Shown in pieces: positions 28,054-36,222 of a stretch of DNA of 64,000 nt. The notes under the pieces were generated by a model. The model worked only from the letters and a program-made list of their open reading frames with translations, did no database searches and was not told where the DNA came from. The position numbers were made by a program, and so were the translations under genes. Origin of the DNA: Acetobacteraceae bacterium (GTDB taxonomy: Bacteria; Pseudomonadota; Alphaproteobacteria; Acetobacterales; Acetobacteraceae); NCBI GenBank assembly GCA_024280945.1, contig JAMXLO010000151.1:1-64000 (forward strand), in the 5' to 3' direction. Every line of letters starts with the position of its first letter. The stretch's first letter is position 1.

Positions 28054-28073
28054 CATCAACCATACGGTTGATG
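28054..28073. promoter_or_regulatory. Perfect 20-base palindrome, candidate operator
   Basis: CATCAACC (28054-28061), ATAC, GGTTGATG (28066-28073) form eight-base perfect arms. It lies in the divergent region between the channel-like gene (start 27893, minus) and the lipoprotein gene (start 28126, plus), about 52 bases before the latter. The arm spacing does not fit FNR. It is a plausible dimeric regulator site or an RNA hairpin, with regulator unknown. Confidence 0.5.
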
Positions 28074-28125
28074 GATCGTACCGCTCTGGCAAACTGCATC
28101 TGCCTTGGGCAAAGGGACTCGGACG

Positions 28126-28551
28126 ATGGCAGGATCTCGGGCAGCATGGCGCGCATTGCCTCTGCTGTTGACGGTGGCGGCGTGTGCGGGTCCGATGGGC
28201 ACCATCAACCCCGGCCCGTCTCCAGAGCCACCGTCAACTGCGTTCGACGGGTCCTACCGAAGTTCGATCCGCATTACCGGTGGGGCAGCGTCGACGCAGG
28301 GCCAGGGATGGTGTCAGTCACCCGGCCAACCGATGATCACCGTGCGTGACGGCGAGTTCAGCTATGCCCTGCCGCATCCTGGCGTACCCGGCGGACCGAC
28401 GCCGGTCTTCCAGGCCACCATGGCTCCTGATGGCTCGTTTTCCGGCCAGGGCGTCGGTGGTTCCGTATCAGGTCGCGTGACCGGATCGCGTATCGAAGGC
28501 CGGATCGATGGCCAGGGGTGCATCTACGAGTTCTCGGGCTATCGCGTCTGA
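28126..28551 (+). CDS. Hypothetical lipoprotein
   Basis: The 141-residue product has a lipoprotein signal: RALPLLLTVAACAGP with lipobox cysteine after VAA. The mature part is beta-rich: STAFDGSYRSSIRITGGAA, WCQSPGQPMITVRDGEFSY and GQGVGGSVSGRVTGSRIEGR. The repeating short beta strands with glycine turns resemble small periplasmic lipoproteins found in Acetobacteraceae, but no named family is recognised. The frame opens at a TTG at 28105; the ATG at 28126 is preceded by AAAGGGA. It lies tail-to-tail with the next lipoprotein gene. Confidence 0.75.
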   Translation: MAGSRAAWRALPLLLTVAACAGPMGTINPGPSPEPPSTAFDGSYRSSIRITGGAASTQGQGWCQSPGQPMITVRDGEFSYALPHPGVPGGPTPVFQATMAPDGSFSGQGVGGSVSGRVTGSRIEGRIDGQGCIYEFSGYRV

Positions 28552-28559
28552 CGCCCCAG

Positions 28560-29021
28560 CTACTGTTGCATCGAGATGACCACTGCATCCCCGCCGAGGC
28601 TCAACATCAGCCCAGTACGACGCGCCTTCAGGTGCATGATGACGCCCGATTCGTTTTCCAGCCACAGATCGCCAGCGCTTTTCTCGCCGAGTGCAAAGCC
28701 ATAGCTGGCCTGGCCGTAAGCGCCTGGAAACGTGGCCAGGTTCGGCAGCTTGTAGACTTCGCCGTAGGCGTCGATGGTAGACGCGCCGATGCCGCCCACG
28801 CCCAGGCCACCGACGTTGAACCGATACTCGCGGCCACGAAAGAATAGCGTCCCCGTACCGCCGCCAGCGTTGCCAATGAACGCGGCCTGAACCTGGTTCA
28901 TCTCCACCGTCCCATCCGGGGTCAGGCCCTTGACGGTCTCGGGCCCAACCTTGACCGAGGTGGAGCAACCGGCAAGGACGGCCAAAGTGGTCACAATCAA
29001 CAGTCGACGCTTGAAGTGCAC
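28560..29021 (-). CDS. Hypothetical lipoprotein (EipA/DUF1134-like glycine-rich core)
   Basis: The 153-residue product has a GTG start with AGGAG upstream and a signal peptide ending VTTLAVLAGCS, where the cysteine would be lipidated. The mature protein has GGGTGTLFFRGREYRFNVGG, LGVGGIGASTIDAYGEVYKL and FPGAYGQASYGFALGEKSAG. This pattern of an exposed YRFNVGG-LGxGGxG sheet and alternating glycine resembles DUF1134/EipA-like envelope proteins, but this match is weak. It converges with the preceding lipoprotein gene, an eight-base gap apart. Confidence 0.65.
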   Translation of the reverse strand: MHFKRRLLIVTTLAVLAGCSTSVKVGPETVKGLTPDGTVEMNQVQAAFIGNAGGGTGTLFFRGREYRFNVGGLGVGGIGASTIDAYGEVYKLPNLATFPGAYGQASYGFALGEKSAGDLWLENESGVIMHLKARRTGLMLSLGGDAVVISMQQ

Positions 29022-29406
29022 TTGTATCTTACTCCTCTATTTGAGTTTCTCTGTAGCGGTCCTGCCGGGGATTTGCATCAGAAGCGGAACCCGACGCCTG
29101 GGATCGGGCCGTACGCGAGCAGGTCAAAGGTTCGCTTTCCTTTGCCGGCAGAGCGCCTATCACCGACGCGGTGATACTGACGAAGTGCGAATGGAAACGA
29201 ATGGCGCTCTTCACGACTCGTCCCGCCCCAGCATTATGCAACTGGTCCAGTGCGTGTTGGATCTGCTGGATATGCGATTTGGCTGTCGGAGCGCTACCGT
29301 CGCCGTATCGGTCTACCGATTCCGCATAGCTAGCGGTTGATCGAACATCATAAGTCAGCGGCGTTCCGGGCATGTGCGAACGCCCCACAGTGGCAGGAGA
29401 TGTGTT
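29022..29406. other. Intergenic stretch without a clear gene
   Basis: These 385 bases separate two divergently oriented genes (28560-29021 minus and 29407-30015 plus). A minus frame of 119 codons (29029-29388) exists but has no recognised motif or ribosome site, and its residue use looks random. The promoters of both flanking genes should lie here. Confidence 0.5.
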
Positions 29407-30015
29407 ATGCGACCGAGGTTAACCAGGCTGGCTGCTATGTTCACCGTGGCCATAGTGCTGGCATTCGGTGCACCGATGCTTTTTTCGGCACCGGTGCTGG
29501 CTCAGGCATCCGGCATGGCCGGTCTTGGCGAGTCGGACACGATTTCGCTGCGCGCGACCGTCAAGAGCGTCGACCTGAAATCGCGCGTGGTGACGCTGAT
29601 GGGTCCGCTTGGCAATACGCTGGCGCTGAAGGTCAGCGACGAAGTGCGGAACCTCCCGCAGGTCAGGCCGGGGAACAAGGTGATCGTGCGCTATCATGCG
29701 GCGGTTGCCTATGTGCTGGCACCCAGAGGGACGAAGCTGCCGGATGACAGCCTGACCACTGCCGGTGTTCGCGCCGCGCCCGGACAGCTTCCGGCTGGCG
29801 CGGTGGGAACCAAGATTGTCGTGACGGGCACTGTCGTCGGTGTCGATCCTGTCGCCCACACGCTGCAACTGGTCAATCCGACCGGTGGGATGGTGCGTAC
29901 GGTGAACGTCGTCACGCCTGAGGGCCAAAAGAGCATGGGCCTGGTAAAGGTTGGCGACACGATCACGGCAATCATCACCGAAGCGGTCGCCATTGCCGTC
30001 GAACCTGTGACGTGA
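29407..30015 (+). CDS. Hypothetical periplasmic protein
   Basis: This 202-residue protein has a signal peptide (FTVAIVLAFGAPMLFSAPVL, cleavage near LAQAS) and a beta-rich mature part. Two similar halves appear: SLRATVKSVDLKSRVVTLMG with VRPGNKVIVRYHAAVAYVL, and VVTGTVVGVDPVAHTLQLVN with VKVGDTITAIITEAVAIAV. This duplicate pattern resembles OB-like folds that occur in exported copper or metal related proteins of proteobacteria, but function is unknown. AGGAG lies seven bases before the ATG at 29407. Confidence 0.75.
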   Translation: MRPRLTRLAAMFTVAIVLAFGAPMLFSAPVLAQASGMAGLGESDTISLRATVKSVDLKSRVVTLMGPLGNTLALKVSDEVRNLPQVRPGNKVIVRYHAAVAYVLAPRGTKLPDDSLTTAGVRAAPGQLPAGAVGTKIVVTGTVVGVDPVAHTLQLVNPTGGMVRTVNVVTPEGQKSMGLVKVGDTITAIITEAVAIAVEPVT

Positions 30016-30091
30016 GCGGAAGACGCACGCGGCATTGTCGCGCCCCCCTCTCTGCGCGTTAATGCCGCGAAGCTCGCGCGAGAGGGGGGAC

Positions 30092-31087
30092 ATGAAGGTC
30101 GGCATCCTGCAGTTCTTCGGCTGGCGCGACCGGTCAGTACCGTTGAACTCGGTTTATCAAACGGCGCTGGAACGCTTCGCCATCATGGACCGCACCGGCT
30201 ATGATGCGGTCTGGCTGGCCGAGCATCATTTTTCCTCGTTCTCGGTGTGCCCGTCGGTGCACATGATGGGCACCATGGCGGCGGCGCGTACCACGCGGCT
30301 GCGCATCGGCATGGCTGTGTCGCTGGCGCCATTCTACAACCCGCTGCGGTTGGCCGAGGAAGTGGCGCTGCTGGACGTTCTGTCGGGCGGCCGGGTGAAC
30401 TGGGGTGCAGGCCGTGGCTTTGAGCGCAGCGAGTTCGCCGCGTTCAACATTCCGGGCGAGGAGAGTGCGCCACGCTTCCACGAGACGGTGGACATCGTTC
30501 TTAAGGCGTGGACCAACCAGCGTCTGACCTACGAGGGCCGGTTCTATCGCTACGAGGACGTCGAGGTGCTGCCCAAGCCGTTGCAGGCACCGCATCCGCC
30601 GACCTGGATGGCGGCCTCGTCCACGCCAGCGCTCGATTGGGCGGCGAGCCAGGGCCATTCGATCCTGATGGATCCGCATGCATCGCGTGCCGATCTGATC
30701 CGCAAGCGCCGGCACTATGGTGCGAAGCTTGCCGAGGCCGGTCACAGCGAGGCTGGGCGCACCATCCCGATGTCGCGGTTGATAGCGATCGATGAGACGG
30801 CAGAGAAAGCGCGTGCGGTGGCTCGGCGCGCGGCGGAGTGGATGGTCGCGTCGTATGTCGGTGCCAAGCATGACAATGTGCGCCAGGAGGCGCGCACGTT
30901 CGGCGGTCGGGATCCGATCGAATTCTATCTGGATGAGGTGATCATCCACGGCACCGCGGACAGCGTCGTCGAGCAGATCCGGTCATTCGCCGCCGATATC
31001 GGCATGAACTACCTGATGGCGGCCCCACTTAGCGGCCGCACGTTCCGGTTGTTGACCGATTTGGTAGTGCCTCGGATCGCGTCCTGA
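30092..31087 (+). CDS. LLM-class flavin-dependent oxidoreductase
   Basis: This 331-residue protein of the bacterial luciferase superfamily is a flavin-dependent monooxygenase or reductase with a TIM-barrel fold. It begins MKVGILQFFGW, and shows DAVWLAEHHFSSFSVCPSVH, LRIGMAVSLAPFYNPLRLAE and the LDVLSGGRVNWGAGRGFERS signature of group II luciferase-like enzymes. PAVWMAASST-like HPPTWMAASSTPALDWAAS follows at the substrate pocket. A purine-rich GAGAGGGGGGAC site precedes ATG 30092; the longer frame from 30035 is unlikely. Substrate unknown. Cytosolic. Confidence 0.9.
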   Translation: MKVGILQFFGWRDRSVPLNSVYQTALERFAIMDRTGYDAVWLAEHHFSSFSVCPSVHMMGTMAAARTTRLRIGMAVSLAPFYNPLRLAEEVALLDVLSGGRVNWGAGRGFERSEFAAFNIPGEESAPRFHETVDIVLKAWTNQRLTYEGRFYRYEDVEVLPKPLQAPHPPTWMAASSTPALDWAASQGHSILMDPHASRADLIRKRRHYGAKLAEAGHSEAGRTIPMSRLIAIDETAEKARAVARRAAEWMVASYVGAKHDNVRQEARTFGGRDPIEFYLDEVIIHGTADSVVEQIRSFAADIGMNYLMAAPLSGRTFRLLTDLVVPRIAS

Positions 31088-31112
31088 CGGGATCATTGGT
31101 GAGGCGGACCGA

Positions 31113-31153
31113 TTGACCCATATCAAGGCCGGCGGGCCTGAAGGCTCTCTAAT
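31113..31153 (+). promoter_or_regulatory. FNR-type promoter for DUF6455 gene
   Basis: TTGAC-CCAT-ATCAA (31113-31126) is an FNR box with one departure from symmetry. TCTAAT (31148-31153) matches the -10 consensus at five of six positions. The box centre is 41.5 bases before a start point near 31161, the classic class II activator geometry, and the transcript would have about 25 leader bases before the ATG at 31186. Activation by FNR/FixK in low oxygen is inferred. Confidence 0.8.
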
Positions 31154-31185
31154 CTTCGCAGCAAGTGCGAATCGGGAGGGAGCAA

Positions 31186-31611
31186 ATGGCCGAGGTCGAT
31201 AGAGCGCTTTGCCATCCGGGTCTGCTGGGGCGCGTTTTGGATTGCGTGGCGGCACATGTGGCGCCGAGAATCGATCTCGCCACGCTGACGCGCGAGGACC
31301 TGCGGCATATTGCCGGGGACCTGGCGCTTGCCGAGTCGGCCTTGCTGTCGCTCTCGGTGGGCGCACGCGACAACACGGCTCTGATGCAGCGCATGATACG
31401 GGCGCGTGGGCTGGATCCGGAGGAGATGCGGCACGCGTTTAGCACGGCGATGCGGGATGTGGAGCGGGTGTGTTCGGGATGCAGGAACACCGGACGGTGC
31501 CGGCACGAGCTCGATGCGGGGACCGCCGCGGCGCATTGTGATGCGTATTGTCCGAACGCGGCGACGTTCGACGATCTGGCGGCGTGCGTGGGGGTGGCAG
31601 CTGTTCTGTAG
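31186..31611 (+). CDS. DUF6455 protein, cysteine-rich
   Basis: This 141-residue protein of the DUF6455 family occurs in alphaproteobacteria and has no known function. It has a helical N-terminal domain (LLGRVLDCVAAHVAPRIDLA, LTREDLRHIAGDLALAESAL) and a C-terminal cysteine cluster: VCSGCRNTGRCRHELD, AAAHCDAYCPNAATFDDL, that is CxxC then C, and CxxxC later. The cluster could bind iron-sulfur or zinc. GGGAGGGAG lies just before the ATG at 31186. Expression is probably induced by FNR. It converges with the TIGR02270 gene with a 3-base gap. Confidence 0.85.
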   Translation: MAEVDRALCHPGLLGRVLDCVAAHVAPRIDLATLTREDLRHIAGDLALAESALLSLSVGARDNTALMQRMIRARGLDPEEMRHAFSTAMRDVERVCSGCRNTGRCRHELDAGTAAAHCDAYCPNAATFDDLAACVGVAAVL

Positions 31612-31614
31612 CGG

Positions 31615-32937
31615 CTACGCCAGGCCGCGGGCGCGCGCGATCAACTGACGCTGGAGCCGGCCACGGGCGCGGACTTCGAACATCGCCTTGTCGGGCTGGC
31701 GGATCGCGAGTTCCAACGCGGCGGCGTGACGCTGGCGTTGGAACGCGTCCGACAGTGCCTCCAGCCAATCGGCCGCCGGCTTCGGCGTGCCGAGGAAGTA
31801 GGGCGTGCCGACGTCGAAGCGACTGCGGTTGGCCGTCCACCATTGGCCGATCTTCTCGGGATCGGGCCAGGGCAGGTACTCGTCCTCGTCGAGGGCCACG
31901 TTTTCATCAGCGGGGTCGTCGTTGGGGCCGGATTCGAATCCTTGCGGTGGCTTGCGGTCGAGGTCGCGATAGGCGAGGTCGAGGCCGGTGATCATCGAGA
32001 ATGCCTCGCCGGCGAGGCGGGCGGTTTCCAAACTGGCCATGCGCTCGATCAGCCAAGGGATGTAGAGCGCATCGCCGATCACCCCGGTGGCACTGATCAC
32101 CGCGCGCTGGCGGCCGGCGAGTTTGGCGAATTCGCGGAGCCAGGCGTTGGCCTGCGGGATGTCCAGGCGGCGGAGCAAGAGGTCGAGGGCTCGGTTGGCG
32201 CGCGGGAGATTGTTCCAGGCGATGTCTGCGAGGACGCGGAGGGCTTCGTCGCCGGCGCCCATCCGCGCCGCAGCCCAGGCTGACCAGAAGCGGCATTCGG
32301 GGTCGGTGTCGGTGAGGCCGGAGCGGAGTTGCGCCATCAGGTCGGCGCGGCCGAGCTGGCCGGTGGTGCGGTAGGCGCGGGCGCGGACGTGGGGGGCGGG
32401 GTCACCCTGCAACCGGGCAAGTAGCCCGTTGTCCGCAGCGGTGCGCCGATTGCCGAGCACCGCAACGCCAATACGCCGCACGATCGGCGTTGCATGGCCG
32501 AAAAGACGGCTGAGCCGAAGCTGCACTGGCGAGATGTCGAGCCATGTGAGTGCGGCTGTCACCCGCGCCGCCACCGCGCGCGCGGACGCGGTCCTCGCTG
32601 AATCGGCGGCACCATTGCCCGCGGTCGCAGGCATATCGCAGTCGTCCAGCAGCTTATCGAAAAGCGGGTCGCCGTTCGTCACCAGGCCGCAAACGGCAAG
32701 ATACGCTAGGGGAAAAGCGGCCGCCGTGTCGCCTCGGTCGTAATCCTCGAGCAGTTTGGTGCGGCACGCTTGGCCAATGACCTTCACAGCGTCCAGATGG
32801 GCGTCCACGCGTTCGTCGCGCCGGATGAGGTCCGCTAGGCGCACATTCGGAGAATGCACACCAGCCGAGCGTGCAAGCCAGCAGAGGATCATGCCATCCA
32901 CCAGGGCTTCCAGAGCAGGGGCGGGCCAGTATCTCAT
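31615..32937 (-). CDS. TIGR02270-family HEAT-like protein, T6SS-associated
   Basis: This 440-residue protein starts MRYWPAPALEALVDGMILCW and resembles the TIGR02270 family that occurs with type VI secretion effector modules. It has an N-terminal alpha region (VHSPNVRLADLIRRDERVDA) and HEAT-like helical repeats in the middle (IVRRIGVAVLGNRRTAADNG, PHVRARAYRTTGQLGRADLM, ECRFWSAWAAARMGAGDEAL). Its acidic, proline-containing C-terminal part is DEDEYLPWPDPEKIGQWW. GGAG lies before the ATG at 32937. It is last in the VgrG operon and probably helps assemble, load or neutralise the effector, but this role is inferred. Confidence 0.82.
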   Translation of the reverse strand: MRYWPAPALEALVDGMILCWLARSAGVHSPNVRLADLIRRDERVDAHLDAVKVIGQACRTKLLEDYDRGDTAAAFPLAYLAVCGLVTNGDPLFDKLLDDCDMPATAGNGAADSARTASARAVAARVTAALTWLDISPVQLRLSRLFGHATPIVRRIGVAVLGNRRTAADNGLLARLQGDPAPHVRARAYRTTGQLGRADLMAQLRSGLTDTDPECRFWSAWAAARMGAGDEALRVLADIAWNNLPRANRALDLLLRRLDIPQANAWLREFAKLAGRQRAVISATGVIGDALYIPWLIERMASLETARLAGEAFSMITGLDLAYRDLDRKPPQGFESGPNDDPADENVALDEDEYLPWPDPEKIGQWWTANRSRFDVGTPYFLGTPKPAADWLEALSDAFQRQRHAAALELAIRQPDKAMFEVRARGRLQRQLIARARGLA

Positions 32938-32977
32938 CGATACTCGCTCCGACCGGCCGAACTTCTGATCCTGGACA

Positions 32978-33850
32978 CTAGATGATCTGCTGCCAGTCAT
33001 CGCCATCCGTCAGAAGGACAGACCTGGCTCCGACCGAGATCATGATCTCATCGTTGGCAGACAGGTGGTAATAGCTGGCTATAGGTGAGGCGTCGTCCAC
33101 AGGCAGCAAATGGTCCTGGTCAAGCTGGTAGATGCCGCGCAGTGACGAAACATGAATCCGCTCTCGGAATGTTGCCACAGACCAGAAGTCTTCAGTTGTC
33201 TGAGCGTGTTCGATAACTTCCCAGCGGTCGACCCTGCCACGCAGAATTGTGCCGAGACGTCCGCAGACCACGATCTCTCCGGACGACGCAACCGTGGCAC
33301 CGCTCAGTATGACGTTGGTCGGCGACGCGATCTGACGCCAGGCATTGTCTGACAGCCGCCAGATCTCTCCTGACCAGCCACACGCATAGAGCTCACCTGG
33401 CAGCTCCACAAGCGCTTCGAAGCCCATTAGTTCCCCTGGTTTCTCCATCGGCATGCCAGAGCCAAGTTGTCGCCAACCGCCGGAGCCGCCCGACCACAGC
33501 ACTTGCCTAGCCATGGCAACCACGGCGAGACCGCCCGCAAATGGCCCGATCGAGGTGAAGGCATAAGGCGCTTGCTCCACGATCATCTCAACGTGCACGT
33601 TCGGTGCGCTTATTGCATCCTCGATTATCGTGAGTTCGCCCTCAGATCCCAATACGGCCCAGGAGTCTGGACGCTTCTCGAGTTTGCAGAGCGCAACGGG
33701 GTTATCATTAATAGGATGCTCAGCACGCCACACACCATCGCGCCATATTCCAAGGCGCCAGGCATCAAGCGGCTCGCCATCCTCGTCGTCGACTTGTGCC
33801 AATACCGCGACCGATCGTCCGTTCCCGACGGCACCTGTGATGAAGCTCAC
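32978..33850 (-). CDS. Beta-propeller-like protein, possible T6SS immunity factor
   Basis: This 290-residue protein without signal peptide begins MSFITGAVGNGRSVAVLAQV. Repeats such as GGLAVVAMARQVLWSGGSGGW, GELYACGWSGEIWRLSDNAW and EIVVCGRLGTILRGRVDRWE look like WD40-like blades. It lies between the nuclease toxin gene and the TIGR02270 gene, separated from each by about 30-40 bases. In T6SS modules the gene following the toxin is often its immunity protein, which makes this the best candidate, but I know of no specific evidence. It could instead be a structural accessory. Confidence 0.65.
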   Translation of the reverse strand: MSFITGAVGNGRSVAVLAQVDDEDGEPLDAWRLGIWRDGVWRAEHPINDNPVALCKLEKRPDSWAVLGSEGELTIIEDAISAPNVHVEMIVEQAPYAFTSIGPFAGGLAVVAMARQVLWSGGSGGWRQLGSGMPMEKPGELMGFEALVELPGELYACGWSGEIWRLSDNAWRQIASPTNVILSGATVASSGEIVVCGRLGTILRGRVDRWEVIEHAQTTEDFWSVATFRERIHVSSLRGIYQLDQDHLLPVDDASPIASYYHLSANDEIMISVGARSVLLTDGDDWQQII

Positions 33851-33880
33851 TTACTGCTCCTTTGGGTGAAGATCAGGTCA

Positions 33881-35128
33881 CTATGCCGGAAGCGCCTTGC
33901 CCTGCCCGTTCACTGCCTTGATAGGAAGCTGCGGGTTCATGCCTGCTTTCTCATAATGGTAGTGCTCCAACTGCGCCTTCGTGCAGTTCTCATCGCAGCC
34001 GCTCTCTGAGAATACCGACTTGACCGCCGCTGTGCCGCTGGCGATCGCACTGTCCAATCGCTGCATCTTCGCCGGCTTTCCCTTCGCTGTCACCAACGGG
34101 TTGAAGGGATTGGGATTCGGCACACCGGTCGCCGTCCTGGCTGCGCGGTCCTGCGCCTGGTGCAGCAGTTTGTGCGTACCCTGATTTTGGCTTTCTCCCT
34201 CACAACATACGCATGGCGCTGCTCCCTCATCATATTTTTCGGCTCCGAACACCGGATGGCTCATGACCTTGCCCTTTCCGGTGCCTACCGTGCTGACGGC
34301 TGTATCGGCGAAGGCTGACCTGACGAACACCGTAAGTTTCACATTGTCTCGCGTGGTCAATCCGCCACGGCCGACGTCATGAAAGGCACCCGCTTCGACG
34401 AGATGATGTGGCGTCTGCCCGGGACAGCATTTGTTGGGATCATAGGGCGACAGCAGACAGCGCATTTTCTTCCGGCAATCGTTCGCCTTGTGATCAGCCG
34501 TCATATTGGAGAATGCCGCATTGATCCTCTTATTGGCCGCCGCCCGTGCCGCACTGCCTTTCGGCGCGGCGTCACGCTGGGCCTTGGCTGCCCGCAAGGC
34601 GCTATCATCCGGACAGCTGAAGTTCTCGCCATTTTTCCCGCAGGCGTCCTCCACCTGTTGTCGCTGCGTCTCGCAACCTGGGATATTAGCGGCGGCCATG
34701 CGGTCGACATAGATCATCGGCGGCGTGTTTGCTGGATTGCACTGTTCGTTGTGCAGCATCGGATCAAGGTGACGGTCCACGTTCTGTCCCTCGATTTTCA
34801 CGTCCATCGACCACGCGACGAAGCTGGCCTCACCCTGCAGCGCGTGTGTCACCACGCCCATTCCCAACGACTTTGTCGCCGCCTCGTCGCCGGTGCTCTT
34901 CTTGAACGTGGACTGATCTTTCAGCATCACCTCCTGGCCCGAAATCATGACCGTGGTGCTGCCGTTGGTCGTGTCACTGGCATAGGCGGTGTTGGGATAG
35001 GGGATAGGCATGGGCCCGGCCGGCGGCGACGGCGGCGACAGGCAGGTGTCCGGGAATGCCGCGACCGATTTGCCGTCCGCTGCTTTGCAGGCGATTTCCA
35101 TCCCGTTGGCGTAGACTTCGTTCGCCAT
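33881..35128 (-). CDS. DUF4150/PAAR-like T6SS effector with GHH-type nuclease end
   Basis: The 415-residue protein has an N-terminal DUF4150 (PAAR-like) domain (residues about 1-130: MANEVYANGMEIACKAADG, PPSPPAGPMPIPYPNTAYAS, VMISGQEVMLKDQSTFKKST). This domain tips the VgrG spike. The C-terminal part has the core QTPHHLVEAGAFHDVGRG (HH at 241-242) and QGTHKLLHQAQDR (H319, H323), which match Tox-GHH2-type HNH nucleases such as Tse7-like toxins. Several cysteines (CRKKMRCLL, KCCPG, CVCCEG) may bind a structural metal. It is therefore probably a DNA-degrading antibacterial effector. It overlaps the thiolase-like gene at one base. Confidence 0.87.
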   Translation of the reverse strand: MANEVYANGMEIACKAADGKSVAAFPDTCLSPPSPPAGPMPIPYPNTAYASDTTNGSTTVMISGQEVMLKDQSTFKKSTGDEAATKSLGMGVVTHALQGEASFVAWSMDVKIEGQNVDRHLDPMLHNEQCNPANTPPMIYVDRMAAANIPGCETQRQQVEDACGKNGENFSCPDDSALRAAKAQRDAAPKGSAARAAANKRINAAFSNMTADHKANDCRKKMRCLLSPYDPNKCCPGQTPHHLVEAGAFHDVGRGGLTTRDNVKLTVFVRSAFADTAVSTVGTGKGKVMSHPVFGAEKYDEGAAPCVCCEGESQNQGTHKLLHQAQDRAARTATGVPNPNPFNPLVTAKGKPAKMQRLDSAIASGTAAVKSVFSESGCDENCTKAQLEHYHYEKAGMNPQLPIKAVNGQGKALPA

Positions 35129-36222
35129 CAGCCGGTCATCCCTCGCTCGCGCCTGAAGTTGGTCTCCGCCGCAAGCTCCAAGGCAAGCGTCTGGGCCGCC
35201 AAAGCCTGCGTCACAAAGGCTGCGCGCTTACCATCGTCGTTGCCGATGTGGCCGAGGAAAAGCGGTCCAGGCAGATAGTCCTTGCGCGCTCCGTAGTATA
35301 GCATCGCCAACATTGCCGGCAGCGTTGCGGCACCCACCTCACCGATGCAGTCCGCCGGGTGCCATAGCGAGAACAGCACTTTGCGATCGCGCAGAATGCG
35401 GGTGATCGCGAGCGCGGCTTCTCTGAAGCGATACTGTTCGCCATTCATGTCGGCGATCCGATGGTCGCAGTCTTTAAGCGCCACCTCCGCCTCATCCAGA
35501 GCCGCGCGGATCGCCTGTACCAGACCATCGGCACGCAATGGCTTAGCCGAATCGAGCGGCGCCGGCTCTCGCGCGAAGCCCAGTCCACGCACCATAAGCG
35601 GTATCGCCATCCCCTCGACCCAAGCCGCCAGCAGGACCGCACCCGCGGCCTCGCCGGGGACGAAGCCATTCGAGTTTCCACGCCGCAGCAAGCGATCCTG
35701 GCGATCATAGGCGGCGAGCGTGGCGCCCGTCAGAAAGCTGTCCACACCGGCGACGATCACGTGGCGGTGCCGCCCTCCCAGCAGCATCCGTCGCGCATGC
35801 AGAAGCGCCACTGCCGCACCCACGCGCCCCTGCTCGAAAACACGCGAATGGGGATGCAGCCTGGTACCGAGTTCGCGCTCGATGTCTTCCAGCACGACAC
35901 GTGCGAACGCATCGAAGCGACCTGGCCGTTCGACCTCGGCGCTGCAGACGAGGAGTGGAACTTCTTCTGGCTTCGTCTCTGGGTCCGCGACCAGGCATTC
36001 GGCGATCGCCCGCGCCACCATCTTCGCGAGTTTGGTAATCCCCCGCCACGGCTCTTCAAGCACGACAGCGCTGCCCACCAGCGGCTCGCCGTCGCGGCCG
36101 ACGAATGCCGTCTCCTGGAAATTGTTGATGCCGCAGCGGATTGCCGCGCAGCTTTCCTCCGCTGTCCGCCCGACACCCGACACCAGTCCTACACCGAGCA
36201 CGGCAAGCGGCGGCGCCGACAT
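35128..36222 (-). CDS. Thiolase-fold (ketosynthase-like) protein lacking catalytic cysteine
   Basis: The 364-residue product has the thiolase/ketosynthase fold: it starts PLAVLGVGLVSGVGRTAEES, then HVIVAGVDSFLTG (KAS-type GVDS) and NSNGFVPGEAAGAVLLAAWV (resembling FVxGEGAG). The active-site region that should carry a cysteine in a DTACSSS-like motif reads FEQGRVGAAVALLHAR (about 129-143) and has none, so condensation chemistry is unlikely. Such proteins occur between DUF2169 and DUF4150 genes in T6SS effector operons and may act as chaperone or adaptor. Its start overlaps the DUF2169 stop (ATGA-like, one base). Its role is inferred from context. Confidence 0.82.
   Translation of the reverse strand: MSAPPLAVLGVGLVSGVGRTAEESCAAIRCGINNFQETAFVGRDGEPLVGSAVVLEEPWRGITKLAKMVARAIAECLVADPETKPEEVPLLVCSAEVERPGRFDAFARVVLEDIERELGTRLHPHSRVFEQGRVGAAVALLHARRMLLGGRHRHVIVAGVDSFLTGATLAAYDRQDRLLRRGNSNGFVPGEAAGAVLLAAWVEGMAIPLMVRGLGFAREPAPLDSAKPLRADGLVQAIRAALDEAEVALKDCDHRIADMNGEQYRFREAALAITRILRDRKVLFSLWHPADCIGEVGAATLPAMLAMLYYGARKDYLPGPLFLGHIGNDDGKRAAFVTQALAAQTLALELAAETNFRRERGMTG

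Noticed and set aside
28047-28060. TTGAGACATCAA-like string as another FNR box
   Set aside because: Only four bases separate the TTGA and TCAA halves, whereas FNR boxes need six. It overlaps the palindrome described at 28054.
29029-29388. 119-codon minus frame in the intergenic region
   Set aside because: Its residue usage looks random, it has no ribosome site, and it occupies the place of two divergent promoters.
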